This document shows positions 11,849 through 23,204 of a stretch of DNA of 64,000 bases, piece by piece. Where the stretch lies: assembly GCF_036850765.1 (NCBI RefSeq), contig NC_089493.1, positions 189,009,140-189,073,139 on the forward strand. Direction: 5' to 3'. The position numbers and the translations under genes are program-made. Below the pieces are notes generated by a model, which saw nothing but the letters and a program-made list of their open reading frames with translations, made no database searches and was not told the origin of the DNA. The DNA is from Saccopteryx bilineata. Taxonomy: Eukaryota > Chordata > Mammalia > Chiroptera > Emballonuridae. Every line of letters begins with the position of its first letter. Positions within the stretch are counted from its first letter, which is position 1.

Positions 11849-12058
11849 GTCGTCCCATCCCACCTACATCCTCGTCTAGCCTCCTCCCATCTGCTCAGCT
11901 GCCTAGCTCCCATAATCCTCCACCAGTTAGCTGCCAGATGCCATTGCTAGACAGCAACACCTCCCATCAAATCATGGACACCAACCCTGATGAGGAATTC
12001 TCCCCCAATTCATACCTGCTCAGAGCATGCTCAGGGCCCCAGCAAGCCTCCAGCAGTG
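11849..12058 (+). CDS. TENM2: TENM2 (teneurin-2) internal coding exon, intracellular domain
   Basis: Teneurins are large type II transmembrane adhesion proteins of neurons. Teneurin-2 binds latrophilins at synapses, and its intracellular domain anchors to the cytoskeleton and can be released to the nucleus (family knowledge). The exon is 210 bp. It opens with two bases completing a Gly codon, then 69 full codons (11851-12057), then the first base of another Gly codon. The translation begins [20 protein letters not shown], contains [17 protein letters not shown] and [20 protein letters not shown], and ends in QQASSS. I recognise this as the Ser/Pro-rich cytoplasmic segment of TENM2 upstream of the membrane span; TENM1, TENM3 and TENM4 lack such a close match in my memory. 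PIPPT and NPPPVS are Pro-rich, SH3-ligand-like stretches. Phase 1 at both ends makes it a symmetric cassette. I recall Pro where the fourth Ser of TSSSS or its neighbour lies in human; this needs an alignment. Flanking exons lie outside the window. Confidence 0.93.
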
Positions 12059-12064
12059 GTAAGG
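12059..12064 (+). promoter_or_regulatory. TENM2: Splice donor of the TENM2 exon
   Basis: The exon ends AGCAGTG and is followed directly by gtaagg, a strong U2-type donor. Reading on past this point gives [13 protein letters not shown] and then a stop, unlike teneurin sequence, which supports the border. Confidence 0.85.
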
Positions 12065-13099
12065 AACTTGTGGTGTCTGAATGTTCCATGTTGTGTGCGT
12101 GACAATGTTGCGTCTCCAGCGAAATGGCCACTTTGCAGCGAGGGCTCGGGGGCTCAGGGGGGAGGTGATGCGGGAAGGATCGGGGTGAATTACGTTTGTC
12201 ATTTTGGGGCATTGTGATTCCAAGATACATTGGTCAGAGGTCATAGATAAGGCTTTGCTTATCTCAACAGGGCCGGGGTGTCCTTCAGTGAAAGGGATTG
12301 GCCCACTGCTGCACATAGGAGCAGCCAGGTCCCAAAGGTGAAGTGCAGAAAGGCAATGGGATGTTGAATGTTGTATCACTATGATTCTGGTCGTAGCCAA
12401 GTGACCCTGGACACCCTCATGTGCCCAGTTTGTGTGCATCTCAGATCTCTTGATTTTGATGGCTAGCACCTAACTTTTCTTCCTTGCTTGTTTTGGTGAT
12501 TTTGCTATTAAAATGTGTTCCCTTTGATATGAATAGTGAATGTCTTTCTAAGTCTGAAGTGGCTATGTGTGTGTGGGGGAGGGGGCGTGACCGCTCCTAT
12601 TACCCTCTTCTGTGCCCCTTTATTTGAATTGAGCAAGCTGATCACGTGGTACCATGAGAAACACTGCCTCTAAATACCTAGTTGTTACTGTGGTTTTCAC
12701 ATCCACACAGTAAAGGGACCGGTCCCGGAGTTCTGTTCCACTTTGGAGAGTTTTGTACCTATTACCTCTACTCCTGCCCACTAATTTATAGGTGCAACTG
12801 CTCCAGACCCAGCAATACTGATGCTTTGTTTTGATTTCTCCTGTTGGTGATGTGTTCACAAAGCCTGTGAACATAGGAGTGGGCAGTATCTAGGGTGAAG
12901 TCCCCATGGTCCATGGGAAGTCACTTATAGAAATGAACTGCTCCCGACTCAAAGCCTTTGGAGTTAGTTATCTTCTGAATTGGCCACTCGTGGTGTTCAC
13001 TAGCATATCCTGTCAAAAGCAGGACAGACATTCCCCTACCAAGAGTGTTCCTTGATGAGACCGTGTTTGGGCTCCGTCCACGATTGTATGCCGCCACTG

Positions 13100-14410
13100 G
13101 CCTCAGCCTCTTCAATTAGACAAGATCTCCTGAAATATATACATTTAAGATGATTCATTCTGGAGATGAAGTGATGGACTGCTACTTACGATGGCCCGTG
13201 TCCTTCTTCAAAGCTGGGTCGGATATAGTTAGTAAACTCATATTATTTTTTTTCCAAAAAAATTACCTAATCAAATCTCTCATCAAATGAGCAATCCATT
13301 GTTGATATTCTGAAGGTCTTTAATCTGCCATAAATCTTTATTAGAACTTATCAGAGCTTCTAGTTGGAGAGAAATGTGATTATGGCACTTTTAAAATGAC
13401 ATTACATCATTGGGGTGATTGGTTTATCATTTGGAGACGAGACATCAATCATGACTAGCGTAACCACACAGTAAATGAATGCAACCTTTCCACCGCAGAA
13501 CAATGACACTGTAATTGCTCAAAATCAGGCTCAAAATGAAATCAGAAAATGCTCTTTCTTCAAATATGATGTTAACTTAATGGAATATATTATGAAAAAT
13601 CATGTTTGAGGAAATTCTATGTAATTAAAAATACGCGGAAATATATTCCCTTTTCTCTTTCATCAGAACTTGATTTTAGCGACAGAACCATTTCTTTTTT
13701 TTTTCTGCAGAGATTATGTTGCATTTAATTGAACTATCCTCACTGATGTTTTGCTGCTTTTTATTTCATACTATGTAATCGTGATGAATATTGTATTATG
13801 AAGGACAAGAGGCTTTTGAAATGAGGTGCACCTGCTGATAGCTTTTTAAAAACAGACCATTATTAGGGAGAAAATGAGCTTTTAAAAACTATATCCTTTT
13901 ATGTATGTATGGATACCCAAGCAAAGATGATTTCCATAGAGAGGTCAGTTCATATCTCAGAGATGTCTAGAATGTCCTCTTAGCGATAATGCTGTGAGCT
14001 ATTTCCTTCCGGGTATTGTATCAGAATGGAAGTTGTTGATAGGGTATTTTTGTTGGCTTTCTATCTAATCAAAACCTCATTTGGGTGGACACAACAGATC
14101 TATGCTTTCCGAGTCAAACTTATCCATTTTTCATCACTTGTACCAATTTGTCCAGCTCACGTAAGATTGATAATGATTTAAGCTTCAGTAATGGGAAAAT
14201 ACTATAGAAAACTTGAGGGTCCATTTTCATCCCAAACAAGAGCTTTGATTTGATTTCTTCACCTGAGGGATGAAAGCCCACTTGTACATAATACCCTGTT
14301 TTCAGTGGATATTTATCTGAGAATGTATAAAAGTTCTGGCCAACAGGCAGTCATTCATTCAAAATTCTTGACTCTGGCTTAGTTGAATTGAGTGCAAATC
14401 AAATATATGT
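13100..14410. other. Repeat-poor AT-rich intron block, candidate conserved noncoding DNA
   Basis: About 1.3 kb without any SINE, LINE or DNA-transposon sequence I can recognise, 1 kb past the exon. It holds long runs of moderately AT-rich unique sequence such as tgttgcatttaattgaacta near 13708. No open frame of note. A regulatory role is only an inference from the absence of repeats. Confidence 0.35.
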
Positions 14411-14414
14411 GCAC

Positions 14415-14440
14415 TGTGTGTGTGTGTGTGTGTGTGTGTG
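14415..14440. repeat. (TG)13 microsatellite
   Basis: Uninterrupted tg dinucleotides followed by a short cgcgtgcatg decay. Confidence 0.97.
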
Positions 14441-14846
14441 CGCGTGCATGTGTCTGTGTGCACATGCATGTCTTATGGAATGGATTTAGGGTCCAGGGCA
14501 AACTGAGGATTCTATCAAGGTCTGAATGCAGTTGCCATGAATTTGAATGTCACGTAAAGGATTGCAGATAGAGCTTGACACAGATGAGACAGTGCGGAGC
14601 TGTGGTTGGGTGTTCCAAACGGAGTTTGATGAGAAGGGCTGGATCTTTCGGAGGGTGTCGTAACACTAACAAAGCAACCACATCGTCAGTTGTGTTATGT
14701 TTAGCTGATTAATTACATAGATTTTTTTTAAGTTGGGTTTCTTGGCAATGACCTTGTGTTCTGAAGATCTGGTATCAGATTGGCCTTTATTTCTTTCTTA
14801 GGTAAAATAAAACTCCTTCTAGCACATTCAGCCCATGCATGACAGT

Positions 14847-14872
14847 AAAAAAAAAAAAAAAAAAAAAAAAAA
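14847..14872. repeat. Poly-A run of 26
   Basis: Homopolymer with no SINE body attached on either side that I can recognise. Confidence 0.95.
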
Positions 14873-15892
14873 GAATTTCTGCTGTTCTCTTATTGTTACT
14901 ATTATGACTTGACATTCGTGAAGCCCATCAGCAGGGGAGTCACTACACACATTTCCTGCCCAAAGAGCCTTTGTTCTGAAGAGACCAACCAGGCATAAAC
15001 TCCGCAACTAAAATGTTTTTGACAACATGAAAGCCTGCTCGAAGCAACAACACAGCTTTACCTTTATGGCTTCCCTGTCATTATTTTCTATGAGGGTAGC
15101 ACACTCTTTAGTGGATGGTACTAAAACCTCGACACCTTTGGAGCCAAATTGCTCTAGTCTTCATTCGGTGCCCATCAACCAGGGACCCTGGTGAGGTGCT
15201 TAGAAGAGCAGTGTTTCCTGTCCCCTCTGGCACTTACATCCAAATAGCTGAGCTCTGGCGAGCAGCTCATCCCGGTTCTGCCTTCCAGGTGGCCGAGTTA
15301 GCTCCAGAGATGTTTCTTCTATATAGCAGCATAATTTCAAACCCTAGGAAATAACTTATCTGGGGAAACATTTCTGAATCCGAGAGGCAGCGTACCGGAG
15401 GCTTCTGCCAATGCAGGAGCGATCGGACTACCTTTCAAACCGGAAGAGGGTCTGCACTTTGCTGTCAGCGCATGAGGCCGAAAATACAGGCACAGCCACC
15501 TGGTAATCAGAAGCATTGGCTTACCTGCCCTCTCATACAAGCCTGAGTTTTAGTTCTCTTAGAAGTCTAAATGAAGGGGCTTGGCACACTCGTTAGTAAC
15601 TTCAAGCAAACAGAAGACCTGTAACCAGGATACCTGTTCTTCAAGACTCTTTCTGGCGGCCTCTGTGGCAGAGGAACTGTCCCAGCTGGAAGGCCTCCGT
15701 TGGTAACTGAGCACCTTGAATGTGCCCTGGCCTTTTTTTTTTTTTTTTAAAGCAATGTCTTGGTTCATTCTAAATGAAAATAATACATCAAAACCAGTAA
15801 AATTGCAGGTTACCTGGTGTGGTCCAAGACTTTAGTTGCCTAGATAATTTAATGACTGTCTTATTTATCTGGCATCATAAAGCAAAAGCGCT

Positions 15893-16063
15893 TCATCCAC
15901 CCACCCATCCACCTATCCACCCACCCACTCATCCACCCACCCATCTCACCCATCCACCCATCCATCCATCCATCCATCCCCTCATCCACCCATCCACGTA
16001 TCTATCCACCCACCCACCCACCCACCCACCCATCCATCCACCCATCCACCCATCCATCCATCC
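15893..16063. repeat. (CATC)n/(CACC)n minisatellite
   Basis: Mixed 4-bp units catc and cacc arranged as catccacccacccatccacc-like higher-order blocks over 170 bp. The open frame through it (HPPIHPPTH...) is a by-product. Confidence 0.95.
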
Positions 16064-16337
16064 CCTTTCTTACGTCTTCCCCATAATTTGTAAAAGCCTA
16101 TGACAATTTAAAAAAACCTGGAAGTCTATAACTAGGAGACACAATGAGGGTAAAGGACAAATCTAGACGGGAAAGCATACTTATACGCTCATGTATGTAA
16201 AGTCCCATTCCATTACTTAAGATCGGCAAAATACTGATTCTAGCTATCCTAGAAACCAAGGCAAACGGAGAAAGAACGAGATGCATTACATCTATAAGGT
16301 GAAAAACAAATCAACCACTCAGGGGCATTCTGTAGAG

Positions 16338-16670
16338 CAGGGGTCCCCCAACTTTTTACACAGGGGGCCAGTTCACTGTTCCTCAGACCATTGGAGGGCT
16401 GGACTAAAAAAAAAACTATGAACAAATCCCTATGCACACTGCACATATCTTATTTTAAAGTAAAAAAAAACAAAATGGGAACGAATACTATATTTAAAAT
16501 AAAGAACAAGTAAATTTAAATCAACAAACTGACCAGTATTTCAGTGGGAACTATGCTCCTGTCACTGACCACCAATGAAAGAGGTGCCCTTTCCGGAAGT
16601 GTGGCGGGGGCCGGATAAATGGCCTCAGGGGGCCGCATGTGGCCCGAGGGCCGTAGTTTGGGGACCCCTG
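16338..16670. mobile_element. hAT MITE, family 1 (333 bp)
   Basis: Terminal inverted repeats caggggtccc...gggacccctg, flanked by perfect 8-bp duplications ctgtagag (16330-16337 and 16671-16678). The interior is AT-rich with no transposase, so it is non-autonomous. Close relatives are at 27477 and 50342. Confidence 0.95.
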
Positions 16671-17264
16671 CTGTAGAGCCTCCCAGTGGAAGGCAATAAC
16701 GTGTGCATCCCGGGCGACTGGGTTCCCGGCCACGTGCTGTTACGCACATGCTGAAGAGTTTCCTGTCAGCTCTCTTACAACCTCCCTCCACTTAAGCCAA
16801 GGGGAACATTTTTAGTTTTAAAAATTTTACAAATATCCAAAAATGGTACAGCCCAAGGACAAAACTCGATCCATAGATAAACCATAGTCCTATAAAGGAC
16901 CGTGAAAACAGCATGTCCCTTAGACAATAGACCTTAAGTATCATTGCTCATAACTACATTTTTATGGGAATTAGCCAACTCTGAGGTGATAGTCAGCACC
17001 CAGAACCTGAGAAGCAGATGCCCCACGTTACCAATTTGTCTTGACAGCCGTAGAGAAGTGAGACTTGGTACTCCCTCCTGCAAACGAGAGCGAGCTCCTG
17101 GACACCTCACTCACCGGCCCCTCCCACCGCCCAGGAGCCGGACTCCACTGAGAAAGAAGGGGGTCCACAGAATTATCTCATTAATGAAATTTCTCCTCCT
17201 CACATTTTTGAAGTATGGGGAGGAAGCATTTTCCGTCTAATATGCTAGGAGTTTTCTTGCCGTC

Positions 17265-17462
17265 TTTTTTTTTTTTTTTTTAAGATTTTATTTCTTGAGT
17301 TTAGAGAGAGAAGAGAGAGGGAGGGAAACAGGGGAGAGGAGTAGGAAGCATCAACTCGTAGTTGCCTCCGGTATGTGCCTTGACCTGGCAAGCCTGGGGT
17401 TTCGAACCAGCAACCTCAGCGTTCCAGGTCGACGCTTTATCCACAGTGCCACCACAGGCCAG
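17265..17462 (-). mobile_element. Family C tRNA SINE (about 200 bp)
   Basis: The minus strand gives cctggcctgtggtggcactg tggataaagcgtcgacctgg, then ggttcgaaacccc, tgccaggtcaaggcacata and a ctctctc/A-rich tail. The flanks tgccgtcttt (left) and tgccttcttt (right) are a diverged duplication. Confidence 0.88.
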
Positions 17463-17473
17463 GCTGCCTTCTT

Positions 17474-17680
17474 TTTTTTTTTTTAATTTATTTTATTTTA
17501 TTTATTCATTTTTAGAGAGGAGAGAGAGAGGGAGAGAGAGAGACAGAGAGAGAGAAGGGGGGAGGAGCTGGAAGCATCAACTCCCATATGTGCCTTGACC
17601 AGGCAAGCCCAGGGTTTCGAACCAGCGACCTCAGCATTTCCAGGTCGATGCTTTATCCACTGCGCCACCACAGGTCAGGC
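17474..17680 (-). mobile_element. Family C tRNA SINE inserted into the flank of the previous copy
   Basis: Same family and strand as the copy just before it. A perfect 14-bp duplication caggctgccttctt lies at 17460-17473 and 17681-17694. The left copy overlaps the end and right duplication of the first SINE, so this one came second. Confidence 0.93.
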
Positions 17681-18639
17681 CAGGCTGCCTTCTTAAGCAG
17701 GTTGTGTCCACTGGAATCTCATTTAGAATTTCCGAAAGAGCTCACAGCAGTTGCTGTGCACATCAATGGTTGGACTGTGCTGATGATACCAGCTCACTTT
17801 TTTTTAGTCATTGTACACCGTGAGGCTGTTTATCCCACTCTTCCACTGGACTGCACTTGACGTCACAGCCTTTTCTTTCTCCTCTCACCTTCCCTCCATC
17901 ATGCAGAGACCTCCCACGCAGGGTTCCTGGTGTCAGATCCATAGTAGATGCTCAATAAGTATTTAATACATGAATGAATGAGCCGATGTCTTTCATAACG
18001 GCCTTTGTTTTATTAACTTCGTGGTTCCATCAGGTATGATGGGAAAAAAATGGATGATTATGGAAACGGCTCAGATTATGTCCCAGATGGGTGGGGGGGG
18101 GAACTATACTCATTTCAGAAAACACATTCAGTCTCCCTGCACTTGACTTGTGGTGTCTGTTTTTAGATATGTTAGAGCTCTGTAGTTCGTGGGTAAACAA
18201 GAAGGTTTTGAACACATCGCTGATGCACATCGTGACGTGTAGAGGCAGGGCCAAGGCAGGGTGCCAGGCGGTGCCCCGGGCGGGACCTTGGCAGACTGAC
18301 ACTGCGCCTGTCCGGGCGAGACTTCACGTTCGCTCTAGATTCAGGGCTCAGGGACCCATTCCAGCACCGTCACCTTTTCCAGGTCAGATCTGTATTGCAC
18401 GTGAGCCGCTTGGTTTCTAGTTCTTCCCCGATCAGCATAGATGTCTGGACAGAGGTACAGAGAGACTCAGAACCCCTTCTGGTGCCCAGGCACTGGGCCA
18501 GCCCCGGCTACCTGTCCTCCAGAGCGGACTCTAGCCCACCGAGCAGAGCGGCGAGTGCAGGGAGCTGTCTCCAGTCTGGAGAGGGCTATCTGTGTGACAG
18601 TCCCCACTCTTGCTTGCAGTGCAGAGCCACCCAGGGTCT

Positions 18640-18860
18640 GGCTCTCTGCCTGGGGCCTCTCCTCTCCATCCCTGCTAGCTCTTATGCTAAGCACTCTACA
18701 TACGACAGTACTTACTTTTATTTAACCACCACCGCTACCCGTGCAGTAAGAAAGATCATACCCATCCGATTGATGAGAAAACCGTGGCACAAAGAGGTGA
18801 AGTGACTAGTCCAAAGTCACAGTGCTGGGAAATGAAGGTCCCCACATCCCTGAAGCCAGA
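18640..18860 (-). repeat. MIR SINE relic
   Basis: Contains gatgagaaaaccgtggcaca, aagaggtgaagtgactagtc and caaagtcacagtgctgggaa, the antisense MIR core. Confidence 0.75.
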
Positions 18861-19169
18861 GACTTTTCTCTCCTCCCCTCTGTTAAATGCACACCGCTCA
18901 GATCTTTGAGCGGCTTATGGAGATACACAGAAGGCAAACGCCGTATTAGGGGGCGTGGGCTGCCATTTTTAAAAGGTTGGACAACACTGACCTGGCATCA
19001 CAGAATGCTCTTCCCCTCCACGCCTCCCCGGAGACTTGGGCCCAGCCCTTCCAGGAGGGGCTACGGAGCTGGGTGCCCACTCTTCCCTGCAGGCGAGCCG
19101 CGTGGTCTGCTGGGAGGTTTGGGGAGCACGACGTAACAGCACAGCTCTTCTGCGGCACTCGGGCTTTCT

Positions 19170-19290
19170 CGGCGCCATCTCTGATTCACCGTGTGTCCTT
19201 GGCAAGCCGTGCAAACACCCTATGCCTCGGTTTCCCTACCTGTGAAGGTTGGGCATTGGCCAGAAAGGTCTGTAAGCTTCCCTTCTTGCT
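19170..19290 (+). repeat. MIR SINE fragment
   Basis: Contains tgcctcggtttccctacctg tgaaggttgggc; short and diverged. Confidence 0.5.
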
Positions 19291-20264
19291 CTAACACTCT
19301 GTCAGTCAGCCCCTGGCACCCAGCTGGACCCAGCGGCCTCAGGGTTTCCAGGCCCCCGGCCCCTCCTCCTGGGCTCTGTGGATTTCTCTCCACCCTCCAG
19401 CCACGGGCAAAACCGAGACTCACCGTGTCAGGCGAAGCAGCTCCTGGCGGTTTCCCTGCAGAAGTCAAAAAGCATGCTTTGGGGTCCTGTAACACCTGTT
19501 GAAAATGTCCCAGCAGCCAGTGGAAAAATGTCACTCTTCCACCACTGACCCCGGCTCCTGAACAAGGTCCTCACCTGAGAATTGGGAACTGTTCGTTCTC
19601 GGGACTCTGCACACTGCTCACTGGCCCGGCAAACAGGATCAGATCTGCTTTTCATTTGTGCCTTCTTGCCCCCCCCCCACTCCCACACACATAGTTTCTA
19701 GAAATTTCCAGGCCAGGTAGGCTGAGGTGCCCTTCTGCACCACAGTCCATGTGAGCACACAAACAAGATGGACAGGTAATCCCTTTGGAGGTGTGCAGCC
19801 TGGGAGTGACATCCAGCGCGGAACTGCTGCTGCTCCGCCAGTGATCTTGTACTGACAGACCTCAGGGTCCATACGCACTGTGTGCACTTCGCCTCTCCCT
19901 CTCTGTCCGTGGCTTCTCCGTACACACAGAAAGATGGCGGGATGTCCTGGGAGCTGTGTGTGACATCTTAACGGTTTCCTACATCTTAACGGTCTCCTGC
20001 CCTCACATTTTTACCAGAACTCTAACTTCTTTGGAATTCCTTTAGTGGCTGCAATTAATTCTAACGAGCTTCTGCATAATATTCAATAGCCCTTTGAAAA
20101 TGTGCTCCCCACCCCCGTCTCTTGTTAGAGATGTCTCAATTCTCTGTTGAGTGAAAAGAGCGATTTCTTTTCCAGGTGGGTAGTTCCAACAGATGTTACA
20201 GCCTCAGCCCCAGTAAACTTCTTAGTTCTCTCTCACAAATAATAATTAAAAATAACTGTATTTG

Positions 20265-20575
20265 GCTCTGGCTGGTTGGCTTAGTGGATAGAGTGTCGGC
20301 CCAGCATATGGACACCCCAGGTTCAATTCCCAGTCAGGGTACACAGGAGAAGCAACCATCTGCTTCTCTCTCCCTCCCTCTCCCCCTCCTGCAGCCAGTG
20401 GCTCTATTGGTTTGAGTGTGGCCCTGGGTGCTAAGGGTAGCTCATTGAAGCATCAGCCCCAGGTGCTAAAAATAGCTCGGTTGATTAAGCATTGGCCCCA
20501 GACAGGCATTGCTGTGTGGTTGGGGAGCATGCAGTAGTCTGTCTTACTATCTTCCTTCCTCTCACTTAAAAAGCA
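20265..20575 (+). mobile_element. Family A-prime tRNA SINE
   Basis: The tRNA-like head ctggctggttggcttagtgg has B box aggttcaattcc. The body differs from family A: it carries caggtgctaaaaatagctcg and gcattggcccca. The duplication aactgtatt occurs near 20254 and 20579. Confidence 0.82.
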
Positions 20576-20599
20576 AACAAACTGTATTCTTAAAAACGT

Positions 20600-20770
20600 G
20601 GACTCTGAATTCCATACTACTTGAATTCAAATCATAGGTCAGCCACTTTCTAACACTATGCTATTGAACAATTTCCCAAATCTATGTCTCAGCTTTCTTG
20701 TCTGTAAAACAGGCTGAGCATCGGTCAGTCCTCAAGTTGTTAGGAGTATTAAATGACATTTTGATGCATC
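20600..20770 (+). repeat. MIR SINE relic
   Basis: Contains ttgaattcaaatcataggtc, atgtctcagctttcttgtct and gtaaaacaggctgagc in MIR order. Confidence 0.7.
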
Positions 20771-21417
20771 TAACGATCTTGAAAGGAAATTTAGACCATT
20801 CAAACAAAGACTGGGTTAGATATTGTTTACTTTTTAATTTAACACTTAACGTGGCAAAATAAAGATAAAGGAAATTTATCATTTTTTGCACTTTTAAGTA
20901 TCCAAGCTCTATGGCAATAAGTCCATTCACATTGTACAACCATCACCACCATTCACCTGCAGGACAATTTTCCTCTTCCAACAGGAACCATACCCATTAA
21001 ACACTAACTCTCCACCAGCCTTTTCCCCAGCCCTGGCTACTGTCATTTTATTTTCTGTTTCTATGACTTTGACTATTCTAGGCACCTCATACACGTGGAA
21101 TCATACAGTCTGTGCCCTTTGGGGACTGGCTTACTTCACTTAGTATAATGTCCTGAAGATTCATCCATGGTATAGGATATGTCAGGAGCCCCTTCCTTTG
21201 AGGACTGAATAATATTCTCTTGAGTCCCTGTACCACATTTTTTCATGTACTCATCCATCCATGGACACTTGGGTTGTTCCCACCTTTCAGCTTTTGTGAA
21301 TAATGCTGCTCTAAACATTGGTATGCGAATACCTGTTCAAGTACCTGCTTCGCCCCCTTTGGGTTATCTACCCAGTAGTGGAAACTCTGGATCACATAGC
21401 AATTTTACGCTTAATTT

Positions 21418-21770
21418 TTTTTAATTTTATTTTTATTTATTTATTACAGAGACAGAGAGTGAGTTAGAGAGAGGGATAGACAGGGACAGACAGGAACGGA
21501 GAGAGATGAGAAGCATCAATCATTAGTTTTTCATTGCGTGTTGCAACACCTTAGTTGTTCATTGATTGCTTTCTCATATGTGCCTTGACCCCTGGCCTTC
21601 AGCAGGCCGAGTAACCCCTTGCTGGAGCCAGCGACCTTGGGTTCAAGCTGGTGGGCTTTTTGCTCAAACCAGATGAGCCCGTGCTCAAGCTGGCGACCTC
21701 GGGGTCTCTAACCTGGGTCCTCTGCATCCCAGTCTGACGCTCTATCCACTGCGCCACCATCTGGTCAGGC
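21418..21770 (-). mobile_element. Family B tRNA SINE inside the L1 relic
   Basis: Minus strand: cctgaccagatggtggcgca gtggatagagcgtcaga, then the agcttgagc-type body and caatgaacaactaagg. The T-rich left end is its A tail. The duplication is (c)gcttaattttt left and cacttaattttt right. L1 sequence resumes in register on the far side. Confidence 0.9.
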
Positions 21771-22080
21771 CACTTAATTTTTGAAGGACTTGCCATACTG
21801 TTTCTCACAGCGGTTAAATCATTTTACATTTCTACCAGCAATGCAGAAGGGTCCCTATATCTCTACAGTCTTCCTAACACATATTTTCTGTTGATTTTTA
21901 AAAATCTGTAACAGCCATCCATCCTTTTGCACGTGAAGTGGGTGTCTCATTGTGGATTTGATTTGCGTTTCCCTAATGATGAGTGATGTTGAGTATCTTT
22001 CGATGTCTTTATCGGTCATTTATACATGTTCTTTGGAGAATTGTCTGTTCAGATCCTTTGACCGCTTTTTAGTCGGCACG

Positions 22081-22108
22081 TTGTTGTTGTTGTTGTTGTT
22101 GTTGTTGT
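22081..22108. repeat. (TTG)n microsatellite
   Basis: Nine ttg units inside the L1 relic. Confidence 0.95.
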
Positions 22109-22954
22109 GGCTGCTGTTGTTAAGTCCTGAGGGTTCTTAGGTATGCTTTCTGTCAACCACTTGTTTAAGATTTGCAATTATTTTCTCCCATTCCAGCAGT
22201 TGCCTTTTGACTCTGTTGAATGTCCTTTGATGTGCAAAAGATTTTAATTGTGAAATACAACGCACCTGTTTTTCTTTTTGTTTCCTATGCTTTCAGTGCC
22301 AGAGGGCAAACATTTGCAAGAGGTATTCTATGGCGGCCATTGTTCTGGTGGATTTTTACAAATGGTAACTCATTTCATCCTCAATGCTGAGAGAGAGAAA
22401 GCGGCCCTTGTGGCTGGGAACCCACCAGCCGCTAACATCTTGGCATTGGTGCTGTCGGGAGCTAGCCTGGCATTCCGGCTAGGGCACGTTGTTCTGTTCT
22501 TGATCGTGGACAGTCCTGCAGAACCCCAGCACTTAGCAAGGCCACTCTGGGACTGGTCAGATAACGTGAAAGCCAGAGCAGTCCTCATCTCACCCACACA
22601 CAGACAGGTGCAAGGTCGCTGTCCGAACACCCGAGTACAGAACTTCCCCCTCTCTTGGCCGAAACGTGTAACCAGTCTTTCTTTACCAGTGACAGTTTTA
22701 GCTGCTTCTGGGCACCCCGTCCTATAGAGAAAACCTCAGGAGACATCCGATCATAGAACTATCCCTCCTCTCTGACAGCCGTCCATGCCAGCTCATCCTG
22801 TTTCACCGGAACGCCGCCTGACACAGCCCTCCCGACCCCCTTCTGCTGAAGCGCCATGGCTCTTCATTCTGCGTCACCCCCCTCCTTGCTGTGAGTGTGT
22901 AACCCAGCTCCGTCTGGCCACACTGTGCTGCTGGAGGAGTCCTGGCTGGGGGTC

Positions 22955-23085
22955 ATTGACTCCATTACACCGTGGGCTGGGATGCATGTCATCCCTGTGT
23001 TCCAGGCGGGAAAACTGGGGCACAGAGAGGTGAGGACAGTTGCCCGAGGGCACGTAGTGATTAAGCAGTCTACCAGGAAGTTGAC
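22955..23085 (-). repeat. MIR SINE relic
   Basis: Contains ccaggcgggaaaactggggc, acagagaggtgaggacagtt and gcccgagggcacgtagtga. Confidence 0.65.
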
Positions 23086-23177
23086 TGAAAAAAAATGCCT
23101 CCATAGTGATAGGTACATAGACATTTAAGTAAATTTTTAAAAGACGACTCCAGAGGAAAAAATAAAAAAATAAATTT

Positions 23178-23204
23178 ATACACACACACACACACACACA
23201 CATG
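23178..23204. repeat. (CA)n microsatellite
   Basis: About 12 ca units followed by catgcacacatg. Confidence 0.95.

Larger units (their letters stand above)
20870..22325 (-). repeat. L1M-type LINE 3' part, antisense, split by a SINE
   Basis: Read on the + strand it shows the antisense L1 end: caaccatcaccaccattcac, cttagtataatgtcctgaag, ggacacttgggttgttccca, gtgaataatgctgctctaaa, tacccagtagtggaaactct, then after the SINE catttctaccagcaatgcag, gtgtctcattgtggatttga and attttctcccattccagcag. Sequence divergence is high, and no ORF2 frame is kept. Confidence 0.88.

Noticed and set aside
15819..16103. 94-codon His/Pro/Thr-rich frame (also 33594-33977, minus)
   Set aside because: Translation of the CATC/GGAT arrays.
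20870..22325. Active L1
   Set aside because: Heavily diverged, only the 3' part, broken by a SINE and a (TTG)n array.
22278..22727. 149-codon frame following the L1 relic
   Set aside because: The first part is L1 sequence and the rest has no family resemblance; no splice-site support.
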